Part shown: positions 47,700-60,426 of the stretch, one piece after another
Position numbering within the stretch: position 1 is the first letter of the stretch
How the letters are laid out: each line of letters starts with the position of its first letter
Assembly (NCBI GenBank): GCA_030490835.1
Contig: CM059975.1
Span: forward strand, 6,475,579 to 6,539,578
DNA from: Annona cherimola
Taxonomy: Eukaryota; Streptophyta; Magnoliopsida; Magnoliales; Annonaceae
Length of the DNA stretch: 64,000 nt
Direction of reading: 5' to 3'
Made by a program: the position numbers and the translations under genes
The notes under the pieces: generated by a model
What the model was told of the DNA's origin: nothing
Databases searched by the model: none
Seen by the model: the letters and a program-made list of their open reading frames with translations, nothing else

Positions 47700-48095
47700 A
47701 AGGGGTGTAGCGTAGAAAATTTTAAAACAAAAATTTTTGAAAAGTAAAAAATGATATGATATAATAATAGTAATTATGAAGAGAAAATAAAATAAGATAA
47801 TTATACAGAAAATATTAAATAAAGATTAAAAATATGGATAAGATATAATTAAGATGTTAAGTGTTTGTTTGTTAACACAATAATGGAAATGGGGAATAGG
47901 ATTATAACGTAAATTATAAGGGCAAAATGAAAAATAAAATAAAAAACATATAGTATTATAGAAAATATGAGTAAAATGATTAAAATACAAGGACAAAATA
48001 AAAAAGTAAGATAATTAGTTAATTAATAGGTTATCTTTTTTCATTATCTATTTTCTATTTTAATTCTCATCGTACCAAACACATCCTAAACAATA
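47700..48095. repeat. Two adjacent decayed MITEs
   Basis: 47700-47860 has the MITE-A core (AATGATATGATATAATAATA). 47862-48090 begins GTGTTTGTTTGTTAACACAA and ends ACCAAACACATCC, a separate short inverted-repeat element. Confidence 0.45.
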
Positions 48096-48152
48096 TCAAA
48101 AGTGTACCTTTTTTTCCAATTTAACCTATTGCCGAACAGATCCTAATGGTTG

Positions 48153-48213
<61 letters not shown>
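48153..48213. repeat. (ATA)n microsatellite
   Basis: About 20 uninterrupted AAT/TAA units. Confidence 0.97.
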
Positions 48214-49130
48214 GAACAACTAATTATTGCAATCGACAGGTATATAACACATCTATTTATTATATCCATACATCGTAAGAGGATGCATTTCCATCCTCAT
48301 CTTCGTTCCTGGCCAGATCAAGGCCGGCCTCTCAGTAATAAGAACGAATTAATCACCCAACCACCTTGCCTGATGCGAGATTGGGCCCACCGGAAGATCG
48401 GCCATGATCGGCGCATGCTCGACTGTGCGAGTTATATCTCCTCACCTCGCAGTGTCGGTCGGCGCAACGCTTTCTCGCGCGGAAAAGGGGTTGAACAATG
48501 AATATCGAAATATTTCCTCCCACTCGCAGACAAAAGGCGAGTGGAGGGCCACTTTTTATATGCCGTGGTCCATGTGACCCAGTTAATGTAATCCCGATAG
48601 CCCAAATTGCTTTTTGTTTTTCGGATGAGGGAAGGCAAGCGCGGGTTGGTTGGGAGTTGGGACCGTATTAATTGGAGTACTCCGCAAGTGCATGTAGCGC
48701 CGTGGTCTAGAACTAATGTGCCGACGCGTGGCAACTGAAACAAAATCTGAGCCGTCAGATTTCCAACGCTCTTCCTACGGCCGTCGGATTTCCCCATTCC
48801 CGAGCGACATGCACGCGAAGAGTACATGGGACTCCGTAGACTGCCGGAATATCATAAAACCCACGTCGAGACATGGAGTTACGATCTTCGAGGGTATTGG
48901 CATTGATTGCTTTTTCCACGTGCCGAACTCGAAGAGGCTTCGTCATAAATCGCCTTATCGCAATTTGCTTAAAGTCAAGAACACCGAAATTACCTTTCAG
49001 CACGGACCAATTTTGGATAGTAATATTTCTTACTCTCATCCATACCCATCATTTACTGGCAAACGCAAGCGCTACGCATGCCTCCGTAAATCGTAACCGT
49101 CCGACCCATTGGCCCATATGATTTAATACC
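48214..49130. other. GC-richer spacer, no identifiable gene
   Basis: Several overlapping open frames on both strands, none with a recognisable domain. The stretch 48740-48800 carries GAGCCGTCAGATTTCC and GGCCGTCGGATTTCCC, phrases common in plant intergenic and promoter DNA. It could be an old promoter or gene relic; I cannot decide. Confidence 0.35.
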
Positions 49131-50856
49131 CCGACCTCTGGTGTGTATTTACTATCTGTTATAAAAAAAATATATACTTTTTAATTTACATTAAAGCCTC
49201 AGCAAACTTTTACTTCTGCAGAAGTGTTGATATTCTAATTACTAGGCTTAATTTTGATTAAGAACTTTTTTGGGTGGTAATATTGATGTGAACTCTAATG
49301 TTATGTATTATAGTTATCTAAATAGAGCATTTAAAATTAAAATGAACGCATGGGTTTGAATTAGAGAAATTAGAGGGCGATGGTCTTTGAGATTTTTTTT
49401 TCCGTAGTTCGAATCTGCTTGCGGTGGGGGCCAATGCCCAATGGTGTCGATGCTTGTACGAACGTCAAATCAGTGCACATTTAGTAATCATTTTATGCTT
49501 GTACGAACGCCAATTCAGTGCACATTTTAACCACCTAAACCAATTCATTGTCTGGTTGCCTGATCAATGCCATTCGAGTACAAGCTTTATTTCAAATATT
49601 TATTCTATTTCCAATGCATCCAAGCACAAGGAATGAAATGGTACAGGTGCAGACGCATAATAGGTTTGTTTTATTTCATATCTTGACTTTCCCTTTTAAA
49701 ATTCTATAGTATTGAAGGCGTATCCGACATTGACGTTTTCTTTATCAATTTTTTATTTAAATAATATTGATTACTTTCACTTAAATCGATAATCAAATTT
49801 GTATTAAATATAATCCGAGGATGCTATTTTCGCCAAGTCAGAAGCACTGCACTCGTTGGATCGCGGTGTACGGAGCAGTGCAAGTTCGTTAGGTGGCCTG
49901 CTTCCGAGGGGCCTCGTGTACGGGTGCAGCTCGACAAGCGTGTGGTCTTTAGCTGACGAGCACAACAACATAAACCTGGCAGGCCACCAAATCCAACCCT
50001 CGTGTGAGGTGCGCGGGCCTTTTTCATCTCGCCACGCCTCTGTTACTCTACTCCTCGTGACTGTGCTGCAACGTACACGTCTCTAAACTCCCCCATTCAT
50101 TAACGCGCGAGGACGCATGTCAATGCATTATATTATGTCCATTTATTGATTAAAATGCAGGACAATCGTGCCAGACAGTGCCGCAGGAGCACAGTAATTC
50201 GTCATTAAGGCAGTGCACCGTATTATATTAGCTTCGAAGGGCGCCAACGTACACCAGATTCCAACAGCTCGCCTTCACATGACATCGGTGTTTGAAGCAA
50301 TCCCGTGATAAAAAAAGATTATTTAGATCGATGGTGAAGAAGCTGACTAGTGTAAAGAGATGTCCATGATCATAGTGTAGAAGTTTTTGTAGTAGTAGTA
50401 AAACCCTGTAAAAGGAGAAGTCACGATCTCTTTTATCTAATATGAAGGGGCACGGTGAAGTTACCATCAATCCCCCACGTATGATAAAGAAAAGTGTTAG
50501 AGAGAAGGTCTTGCAGTGCATTAGACCGTCTTGTGGATGAAGTTCTCATTTTTGACAATCTTAGCGACGCTCAATGAATTTATTGTTAATGGATTCAATT
50601 ACGCTCAGTGAATTGAAAATATTTATTTCGCAACTTAAATTTATAAATTCTATTTTCAAATTCTTAAGAATTTACTGCAACAATTCCTCTGTGTTTCATA
50701 TCTTTAGTTATAGAAGAACTGTTAGCGCAAATAAGCAAATCAATGTCAAATATAGGTTGATGTAATAAAATGATTAATAATCATCTTGCATCAATTAGTT
50801 TATTTACAGCATCCATATAAAAGATTCTGACATATAAAGTTTTTTTCTTGTTATTA
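49131..50856. other. Intergenic spacer
   Basis: AT-rich with a GC-richer island at 49845-50095. A direct repeat of GCTTGTACGAACGYCAATTCA type (about 49450 and 49497) is followed by AGTGCACATTT in both copies. No gene or RNA is supported. Confidence 0.4.
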
Positions 50857-51143
50857 GTGTATTTGAAAAGCGATAGAATTTTTTAACGAAAAATCTTATA
50901 GTAAAAGTTTTAAAAATCTAGAAAAAATAATGTGATTTGATAAAATTAACAATGAGTAAAGAAAATAGAGTTAAAACAGACAGATTAGTTGTTATGTAGC
51001 TATGTAGATATGATTAAAAAGTATAATAATTATATAATAATATATAAATAAATAATTCAAAAAAATATGATAGTTATAAAAAATAAGAAAATTTAAATTG
51101 AAGAGTTTCAATTTAAAATTTTTTTACTTTGATGAACACACCC
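50857..51143. repeat. MITE family A copy
   Basis: Begins GTGTATTTGAAAAGCGATAG and ends TTGATGAACACACCC, with core AATAGAGTTAAAACAGACAG. Confidence 0.6.
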
Positions 51144-51982
51144 TGTGTAAAGAACATAAGCCTTATTGCATAAGATATTTTGTGAGGTAACTCATAGTTT
51201 TTCTTACGAATATTAGTGCTCCCATCTAAGCTTAAACCCTAAATGTCACACATGTATATTAATGTTAACTACTTAGTCATCCAAATATAATTAGTACTTT
51301 TAAGATATCACCATTCTATTATTATTTTCCCCTACTTTATTATTAAATTTTATCAATAATTAAGCTCTATTTAAACAAGCAAGCAAATTTTGCCTATATG
51401 ATTTTAAAGTGGAACAGTGATGTGTGATACTTTTTTAACGAGATTCACGATGAACAGGCATCATATAAAGAGCAGGAGTTTCATCTCTCCTCTCCAATAT
51501 AAAGAGGCTCCCAGAGGTTTTTATACGCCACCATGTAATCATATGGAGCGAATTGAAGAGAGAAGACACTCCACCCAATCGATGTTGTCTCGTATGGAGT
51601 CGGTTGCAGAGAGCACGCATTCTCAATGACACTAATGAACTTGGATATTCTTAAGCTTGCATGAACTCCAACCACACGGGGACAACCTCACCAGCGTACA
51701 CTCATGAATAAGGCCAACGATTTGGACGGTCCAATCGACATGGCGAAAAATCATAAAAAGCTTACATCTAACCTTATGATTTTCCCTCTCGTCTTTACGC
51801 ACGTAGTGCTGCCTGCAAGCCAACAGTTGAAAAGAGCGACGTGGAGCTCGTGCTCGCCACGGCCTACGCAGCCTCAATCATTCCCGCCCACTCCATCAAC
51901 GCGCTACAATAATCATCCATAATTGGGTGTGTTCTGGATATATCATTTGCTATGCCGAGCGAGGCTTACGTGGGCGGAAATT
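51144..51982. other. Intergenic spacer
   Basis: 51417-51650 is GC-richer with overlapping open frames on both strands and no recognisable protein. The rest is AT-rich. No gene is supported. Confidence 0.4.
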
Positions 51983-52449
51983 GGTGGGAACTCTTCCAAA
52001 AAGTATATTTTTTAGTTGATTTTTAAAAATCGAACCATTCATTACATTTAAAGTGTTATTTCGACCGTTAATAACAAAATTCATATAAATCAGATATCAA
52101 AATGATACTGAATAAGCAAAAATTATAAAGAATACATATTTGTCGCATAGAAAATGAAATTACATCATTTTAATAACATTTGAAAACTTTTTTACACTTA
52201 TCTAGTTAAAATAAATACATATGATGTTTCTGATTTTTACAAATTATATTATATATGTTATTTATATCTAAAATTTCAGCTACCGTTGAAGTTCTTCCAT
52301 TTCATTTGATGAATTTATATAATTTGATTTTTATGATTTTCATTTTCAACGGTTAAAATTATATTTTAAATCCAACAAATGGTTTGATTTTCTGAAAACC
52401 ACAAAAAATTATATTTTTTCGGAGGAGTTCCGATGGAGAGTTCCCACTG
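51983..52449. repeat. MITE-like element with GTGGGAACTCT termini
   Basis: The left end GGTGGGAACTCTTCCAAAAA is inverted at the right by GGAGAGTTCCCACT, and the adjacent TATATTTTTTAG pairs with ATTATATTTTTTCGG. Other paired words (AACGGTTAAAATTATATTTT) lie inside. No clean target duplication was seen. Confidence 0.6.
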
Positions 52450-54112
52450 ATGTATGCTAAACTTCTTCTCCATCGCGACAAAAACGGCCAGAGACGTCGC
52501 ATGCTGACTGCTGAGGTCGCAGAGCGGAACATGGGAGAGGGATTCGCGCGAGTGTATGTTTTAGAGAATGAACGAACGCATGCGATGACTGACAGCTGTG
52601 AGGACTGAGGTGGATATTACACGTTCACCTACAACGACTGCACCGGAAATTCTCGTTGCCAGTAACGCAGCGAAAATGAAATGCACGCAAACCTCAGTTG
52701 CGTATATGTCCCCTTGCGCTGGATCACTCCTCTCTTCCCTTCTACTCTTTTCACTTTCGCAGCTCAGACTGTTTGACTGAGAAATTATTCTTTCGCAGCA
52801 TCATCCACAACCCTTATTACTCTCTCTCCCTCTCTCCCTCTCTCCCCGCGGCGTCAGCTTTAAGTCGCCGCCACCTTTCCGCAGCGCTCCTCCTTTTTTA
52901 TCCTTTTTCACGAGCATTTCCCGGTTAATAAAAGGCTAGTTTCCACGTCATCCCCTCTCCTCTGGATTTCTAGGGTTTTGATTTCCGCCTCGGAAATCCT
53001 ACGGATGCCTCTTGCAATTGCTTTTTCTTTTTCCTTTTTTTCCCCTCTTTCTTGCTTCATTGTTGAAATCTCTCTCGCTCGGAATTGCCGGGAATTAGAT
53101 TCCCGCGAGATTTTCTGGCCTTTGAAAGCGTCCGGTCGGAGAACAGGATAGGAAGGGGCGGGGCGCTTGCTATTGCCGCTTCGGTTTTACTGGGTTTCAG
53201 TGGGATTTTGGGAGGAGTTTGCTGGAATGGCGAGCTTTTTGTTGAGAGTTGGTGTGTTTGTGCTATGTTGAGGTGGTGACGTGAAGATCTGTTTGGTTTC
53301 AGCAGGAGCGTTTGTAGTGGCCGCGTTCAACGGGGTGGGTGGGTGTTGCGCGAGCTGAAGGTCTTGTTTGGATTTCGTGACTTTTGAGGCTGTGTTCAGC
53401 ATTCAGCGTGCAGCTTTCTTTTGTGCTTATAAACAACGGTGGCGTGTGGCAGATCTCAGAGGCGAAATTTTAGTGCGAGTTCGGGGGTTTTAAGAAGGGG
53501 AATTACTGAAATTTGTAGACACGTCTTTTTTTCCCTGCTGAAAGTAGTAGCTTGTTTACGTGCTTCGTTAACCAAGAATTCCCTGGAGAATTGTCAACGT
53601 TCCTTACTATTTTTGCGATTCGGACATAATGCAGATCAGATCGCACTGGAGCTGGCTAAGATTTTACTGATTTTGGGATAATATTTTTGGTCTAATCATC
53701 CAGAGTTCTCAGGCCAAGTAATTCCTTTGTCGTGCTTCCGTTGACACAGTTGAATCGTTCATCAAATTTCAAGGTTTTTAAAATCGACGTAGAAGGAACC
53801 GTTTTGCTCGTGGGGCTGCCCGATTCTTATCTTTTGCTTAGGATTTTGAAGGTGCTTCATTTGTTATTTGGGAGCTGTTACTCTTGACGAACGTAACTTC
53901 TGATCTCCTTAATGTTCTTAGCAGGAAGCACAAGAATATTTGAATAGGATGACTAGAAAAATGTGATGATTGTAATTGACCATGTCCATACTAGCATGAA
54001 TTGCTTGTGTGAGTCCTCGACTGCCATAAATTTGTCGGAGTTACCTATAGGAGAGTTCTTCGTTTAGAGGCCTTTCGAAGGCTTGGTGAACTTGTATATT
54101 GTGGATCTTGAT
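52450..54112 (+). promoter_or_regulatory. Promoter and long 5' UTR region of the J-domain gene
   Basis: A pyrimidine patch (TTACTCTCTCTCCCTCTCTC at about 52817) is typical of plant core promoters or leaders. From there to the ATG at 54113 are about 1.3 kb with several upstream ATGs and no frame continuous with the J-domain protein, so a leader intron is likely. The exact start and splice sites are not determined. Confidence 0.4.
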
Positions 54113-57100
54113 ATGGAAGATATAGGCCTGTTCAAGCAGGGGTGGAAATGGCTTCATTCTCGGAAGCATGTCTTGTTGGACATCCAAACTGCTATTAGCT
54201 GTTTTAAGGATAAGATGCTATCTTTATTTGATCGACATTGGCCAATGATTTGCCACGGTATTGTGAACATGGGGAAGTTTCTGCTGATGGTTTTGTTGCA
54301 GTGGAGAGATTCTGTTGTTAGAGGTTTTAGATCATTAATGCTACTTGGTTCTACGGCATTGTTCATTGTGGTGTGGAGTTGTTTTCTAAGTTTCACGTCG
54401 ACTGCTTGCCTGATTTATGTGCTTCTGACTCTGGTAAGTTGCTGTATACAAGATCATACCCATTTTCGTGCATTTGGGGATTTTATTTTGTCTTGGTTGG
54501 CAAGGCAAGCATCACTTTGCGAGGCTCTGGGCGTGCTAAATGCCCACAAATGGTGTCTATCAGCTATTCTGCTGGTGGACTGAGTTTTGCGATCACAACT
54601 TTTTTCAATTCCTTATTTCTATCATGAACAAGTAGTTTGGCTGTGTCATTTTGTTTAGACTTCAGTGCCTGGTCGACAATCTTTCAGTGAATCGTGAATG
54701 ACATTTGTTAAGTTCATTAAAACGCCGATTATGAATTTGAGCGTCTTAATGTGAATTTGATTATATTTGTAATTTCCACTGTTTATAAATTTTCGCCTTT
54801 GTCATTTTTAACTTCTAAGTATTTTTTTTTTTTAAAAATTATTACTGAAGATTGATGAATGCAGAATGCTTGATAACATCAATTTGCCCTTTGTGGACTG
54901 GATTTCTAGAAGTGAGTTCTTGTGTTTCAAATATTGATTGCGAAATCCATTTAGTTCTATTATCATGTATGTTACTGCTTCTGTAGGTTGCATGAATTTT
55001 TGTTTAAGCTCTTTAGTGATGAGAACCTTGATGCCTCCATCACTCTATATTGGTGGTTTAAAACAGAGATAGGTATGATAACAAGCGTTATCTGAGTTCT
55101 AACGTTGGTGGTCTCTTGCATATGTCTCAGATTATGTATGCAATTACATTTTATTTATCATTACTTGTGTTCATGTGTGGCAGGGATGATGCAAGTATCC
55201 AACCTGAACCAAAATTGCTAATGTTACTATTTCCGGTTTGGAGTTGCTGCATTCTGCCAAACTACTTTGCTGCGTATTTTTATTAAACAGAAATGAAACA
55301 TCTAGGCAGTTGCATCTAGCCGGTGCCTTGGTGTAACATTCTTTTTGATCTTTGGCTAGAAAATGAATTTAACAGTATGCTTTCTAAATGGCTAAATCTT
55401 CTAATATGCAAGGTTGCTCATTTTTTGTTCACTGGTATCGATTATGATGACTTTCTGGCTCTTGAAAACTAGGCCGCGTAAAAGGGTATATTTTGTTCAC
55501 ACAATTCCAAAATAAGCTACCATCCCAAATTTGCCCAGAAATCTGTTCATTAATCTTATTCTTCAATTCTGCTTCATCTAGAGAGGATACTGTTGGTTAG
55601 AAAAAGAAACAAATAAGGTAGGAAACTGAAGAGAGAAAATGAGGAAGGAAGTTTTCCTTTGGTTATTGCTATTAGTTCTCATGTAACTTTTCTTAAGGTA
55701 GCACCTTAGACATCAAGATTTCCAAGATGTATTGAATGTAGAGGTTATTGGTGTTCAATAATACAAAATTGTGATAATTATTGTTTGTGACAAAGCCAGT
55801 CCTTGATGTTTAAGTTCTTTCGCTTGTAATATGCAACAATATCAAAAGTGAATGATTTAAAAGAAAGATAGTTTAGAAACTGCATTGACTGTGTGTTCCT
55901 TTTTGTTTACGTCTTCCTAAATATGACCTTTTGAGGGGCTAACTAACACTTAAGATTAATTGTTTCAGGGAGCTGCAGGAGCTGCCATTCATTACTTGGG
56001 TAACACCCCTGGACTTTTTATAGTTGGGCTTTTTGGAATTTTGACCATGTGGATGTATGGTAACTTTTGGATCACGGGGCTATTGTTTATAGTTGGAGGT
56101 ATGGCATCATTGGTATCGCCTTTCCATAATTGATGCCTTTGTGTTATGCGTTTGAAATTTCTTTTTTGTGCGTCTAATACCAAACCATGTCTTATCATCA
56201 GGGGATGACATACTTTGTATGCATATTATATTTCCCTTTATCTATGCTTGATTTTGAATTATTTAAGGCTTCTAAAAGTATATATGTTGGCAACACAGGT
56301 TATTTTTTTTCTTTAAACCATGCACGGCTGCTGATCCTCATGGCAACTGCTTATGCCTTGTATTGTGTTAAAGTCCGTGCTGGATGGCTTGGAGTTTTCC
56401 TCTCTATAAACCTTGCCTGCCTTTCAAATGATGTCTTCACCCACATGCTTCAAGCATATGACAAGGCAAGTGAAGGTGTGCGTGTTGAAGAGCACAAGGA
56501 ATCAGAAGCTATTCCAGAAGATTTTTCTGGTGACTGCGATTATTCTACTCCAACAAATGACTCTGAAAATGTATCGTCATGCAAATCTTCCAGCAAAGCA
56601 CCCAGTACATCAAATTTTGTAAATATTCAAAAGGATTCTTCTGTTAGCAAGGTGGTGAAAATGGAATCGAGCTCCATGGATGAGATGAAGAGGATAATGA
56701 AAAGTTTGGATTATTATGAAGCTCTAGGACTTGCTCGAAACAAAAATATTGATGGTGCAGTTTTGAGGAAAGAATATCTGAAAAAGGTTTATATCCTTTT
56801 TGTCTGCCTTTTTTTTTTTTTTTTTTTTTTGTTTGTGTTTACAATTACTGGTCTCTTTTCTGGATCATGTCTTTTTCTCTGTTATTCTGTATGACAAGGC
56901 AATCCTTTTCTTCTGAAAGTATTTATAATTGCTAGTCTTCAGTGTGGTTATGATTTTTCCTTTGTTTTGTCTGCTTAGGCTATGCTGGTGCATCCGGACA
57001 AAAACATGGGAAGCCCGATTGCAAGTGAATCATTTAAGAAGCTGCAATGTGCGTATGAGGCAAGTGTTTGGACATAAAATTTGTTGTATGTATGTACGTT

Positions 57101-60100
57101 CAGGCTTAGAGCCTTCCCATGGAGGATTTATATCGAACCATTCTTGTTGCTTGTTTTTGTTCTGCAAGCAATAACAAAGGTAAATTTCAGGTTCTCTCAG
57201 ATTCAACAAAGAAGAGAAACTATGATGAACAATTGAGGAAAGAAGAATCAAGTAGTGTTTGTCAGAAGTCTAATGTTACTTCAAAACAGGTAAAATTATG
57301 CATCTTAGTTGGATACTCAATTTCATTTGAAGTTGGTTAGAATTGAAATTCTTAGTGGTTGTTGTCAATGCAGATATGTGCACAATCTATTATCTTGTAA
57401 ATTTGCATGTCTTTGCATCTGCTTCTGTGTGCACTTCCTAATCTATATTTATGGCTTTTTATATTTCTTGTGTTGATCATAAGAAGCATTTCTTGATCTT
57501 TGCTTGTACCATGTGGACTTCAGGATGGGGTAGATTTTTGCTCTGAAGAGTCCAGGCCAATACGGTGCACCAAATGTGGGAATTCACATATATGGATATG
57601 CACAAATAGAACTAAGGCCAAGGCCAGATGGTGTCAGGTTAGCTTGATAACATAATATCAAGAGGAATCTTTTTTTCCGTTCTCAGGCTACATTTTGTGA
57701 TGCCAGAAACATGATAAGGGTGTCTTGAATGTCAGGATTGCTGCCAGCACCATCCAGCCAAAGATGGAGATGGATGGATCGAATCTGGATGCAATGTCTT
57801 TTCAGTTCCTCAGAAGGTATCTGTTTATTTCTATAAGAAGGGAGATTTCTTGGTGAATAATTTTTCTTTTTTAAAAAATGTAATGTTTGAGTCTTGCTGA
57901 GAATAGAATCCATGTGTATGTGGCCCTTCTCGTTTGAGACGTGTCTTCATTTAGTGGTTATTGAATGTCTGTTGGGGATATGTATTCCAGTTTATTAGTT
58001 CCCAGTACCAACAAGTCAACAATTGCTACTGAATACAATTTGAACCCTTGGTTTGATCAGTGAATGAGGTAACCCGAGCCCGCATCGGTAGTTCTTAGTA
58101 CTTATTTTGAGTTATCCTCCACTTTTTAGTTACGTAGAACTTTTTAGTACTTATTTTTTTATAATTATCATTGCTTTTTTGTTATTTTAGAAATTTGGGT
58201 GAACAAAAGCTTAACTAACATTGATAATATGTGTAATCTATTAGCCCGATTTCTAACCCGAACCGAACCGAACTGATTTGAGGTGGGTTGAAATAGGGTT
58301 GGGTTAAGATGTGAAAAGTAGGTTGAAAGTAGGGTTGGGTTGAGATTTTACAAGGTGGGTTAGGGTTGTATTTATCCCAACCCGAGTCAACCCGACCCGA
58401 TTTACACCCCTAGTTGGGGATATGTATTCCAGTTTATTAGTTCCCAGTACCAACAAGTCAACAATTGCTACTGAATACAATTTGAACCCTTGGTTTGATC
58501 AGTGAATGAGGTAACCCGAGCCCGCATCGGTAGTTCTTAGTACTTATTTTGAGTTATCCTCCACTTTTTAGTTACGTAGAACTTTTTAGTACTTATTTTT
58601 TTATAATTATCATTGCTTTTTTGTTATTTTAGAAATTTGGGTGAACAAAAGCTTAACTAACATTGATAATATGTGTAATCTATTAGCCCGATTTCTAACC
58701 CGAACCGAACCGAACCGATTTGAGGTGGGTTGAAATAGGGTTGGGTTAAGATGTGAAAAGTAGGTTGAAAGTAGGGTTGGGTTGAGATTTTACAAGGTGG
58801 GTTAGGGTTGTATTTATCCCAACCCGAGTCAACCCGACCCGATTTACACCCCTAGTTGGGGATATGTATTCCAGTTTATTAGTTCCCAGTACCAACAAGT
58901 CAACAATTGCTACTGAATACAATTTGAACCCTTGGTTTGATCAGTGAATGAGGTAACCCGAGCCCGCATCGGTAGTTCTTAGTACTTATTTTGAGTTATC
59001 CTCCACTTTTTAGTTACGTAGAACTTTTTAGTACTTATTTTTTTATAATTATCATTGCTTTTTTGTTATTTTAGAAATTTGGGTGAACAAAAGCTTAACT
59101 AACATTGATAATATGTGTAATCTATTAGCCCGATTTCTAACCCGAACCGAACCGAACCGATTTGAGGTGGGTTGAAATAGGGTTGGGTTAAGATGTGAAA
59201 AGTAGGTTGAAAGTAGGGTTGGGTTGAGATTTTACAAGGTGGGTTAGGGTTGTATTTATCCCAACCCGAGTCAACCCGACCCGATTTACACCCCTAGTTG
59301 GGGATATGTATTCCAGTTTATTAGTTCCCAGTACCAACAAGTCAACAATTGCTACTGAATACAATTTGAACCCTTGGTTTGATCAGTGAATGAGGTAACT
59401 TTTTCATTGAGCAGAGAATCTTGATTACCATACACCTACCAGAATTGGCTTTTAGTTTTGATAGGATATCACTTTTTTGTTCTCCTCTTCTGTACCTGAA
59501 GACTGGAAACTAAAATATTGCATTTAGACAATCTTCATATGTTCTTTTTTGTGGCATAACATTTTCTTTTCTTGTATTATTGATGAGATTTTATGATTTT
59601 GATCTGATTTGAGAATTTATTTATTTGAAATTTCACCCCTATGAACATTTTAGCATCTTGTCTATCCAAGTAAAAGGTGGTAGGAGAATGAGAGGAAGAT
59701 CCAAAAAAACATGGATGGAGGTAATTAAACAAGATTTTAAAATATTACAAATTATAGAAATTTAGTCTTAAATCGTCAAGAATGGCGCGACAGAATCCAT
59801 CCAGCCGACCCCACCTAGGTGAGAAATGACTTATGATGATGATGATGTTCCTTCTTTACAGGTTGAAATCCCACGTGCTTTTGTATGTGCTGAAAGCAAG
59901 ATTTTTGATGTTTCAGAATGGGCCATTTGTCAGGTGAGTTTCTCAGCCATTTGAATTCCTTATAGCAATGTGGAATGGACGGCTGAGAAAAGAAAAGAGG
60001 GATTATTGAGCACTGACTGAAAAGTGGCTGAATTTTGAACAGTAAGATGCCTGTCAATAGTCAATTGACTTTGGGATGCATCTTGTGCTAAAATCTCTCC

Positions 60101-60426
60101 TTCTACTTGCTATCAATTTTTTATTTGTCTGTTTCTTCCTTTAACCTGCAGCATGCTCAAATGTACAGGGAATGGCTTGTAGACCAAACACCCACAGGCC
60201 TAGCTTCCATGTGAACATGGTTGGTCTGGAAAAATCAACCCATAAGTCTAATTCAAGCAGATACGCTTGGGATTTGGATGCAGAGATGACAGAGGACAGT
60301 GATGAAGAGTTTCAGGTATGGCTTCAGCAGGCCTTAGCTTCTGGCCTATTCAGTGAAACCTCAAAACGCAGAAAGGGCTGGAGCCCTTTCAAACTGCACC
60401 ACAGGAAAGGCAAGTGGCGGAGATGA
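54113..60426 (+). CDS. Membrane-anchored J-domain co-chaperone with Jiv90-like Cys-rich region
   Basis: Nine exons: 54113-54433, 55969-56098, 56299-56786, 56979-57059, 57191-57289, 57524-57637, 57736-57816, 59862-59933 and 60169-60426. They join in frame to 547 codons. The start is MEDIGLFKQGW; the frame is open upstream but without an ATG. Hydrophobic segments at about 70-110, 115-150 and 155-190 suggest three or more membrane spans. A Ser-rich acidic linker follows. The J domain (about 288-352) keeps HPD at 318-320 (LVHPDKN). Next come CTKCGNSHIWIC and WCQDCCQHHPAKDGDGWIE, a Cys/His-rich Jiv90-type segment, and a basic C-terminus. It would recruit and stimulate Hsp70, probably at the ER, as in DNAJC14-type proteins (inference). 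Intron 4 is GC-AG. Intron 7 holds a 442-bp tandem array and a LINE tail. Confidence 0.92.
57972..59399. repeat. 442-bp tandem array (A-B)x3-A inside intron 7 of the J-domain gene
   Basis: TTGGGGATATGTATTCCAGT recurs at 57972, 58414, 58856 and 59298, an exact 442-bp period. Each full unit is a 102-bp block A followed by a 340-bp block B; the fourth copy contains only A (ending GAGGTAAC) before unique sequence. Units 2 and 3 look identical, and unit 1 differs visibly by one base (GAACTG against GAACCG). Block B ends CGATTTACACCCCTAG, whose reverse complement (CTAGGGGTGTAAATCG) resembles hAT termini, and is rich in GGGTTGGG words. Confidence 0.95.
59670..59849 (+). mobile_element. 3' end of an RTE-type LINE, degraded
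   Basis: The translation shows the reverse-transcriptase C-terminal tail typical of plant LINEs: GRRMRGRSKKTWMEVIKQDF, then after a stop and frame change LNRQEWRDRIHPADPT and TAG at 59816-59818. A short 3' end with TGATGATGATGATG follows, the kind of trinucleotide tail known for RTE elements. Everything upstream is missing, as expected from 5' truncation. It lies in intron 7, and its tail ends about 12 bp before exon 8 (59862). Confidence 0.82.

Noticed and set aside
48716..49096. 126-codon plus-strand open frame
   Set aside because: No recognisable domain, several overlapping frames of similar length on both strands, and no splice or promoter context.
54083..54112. Upstream extension of the J-domain protein by ten residues
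   Set aside because: The frame is open but begins with TTG, not ATG; the first ATG at 54113 gives MEDIGLFKQGW, which matches where the family is conserved.
60152..60168. Earlier acceptor (TTAACCTGCAG) for the last exon of the J-domain gene
   Set aside because: Splicing there shifts the frame; the acceptor ending at 60168 (ATGTACAG) keeps ICQ-GMACRPNTHRPSF in frame.
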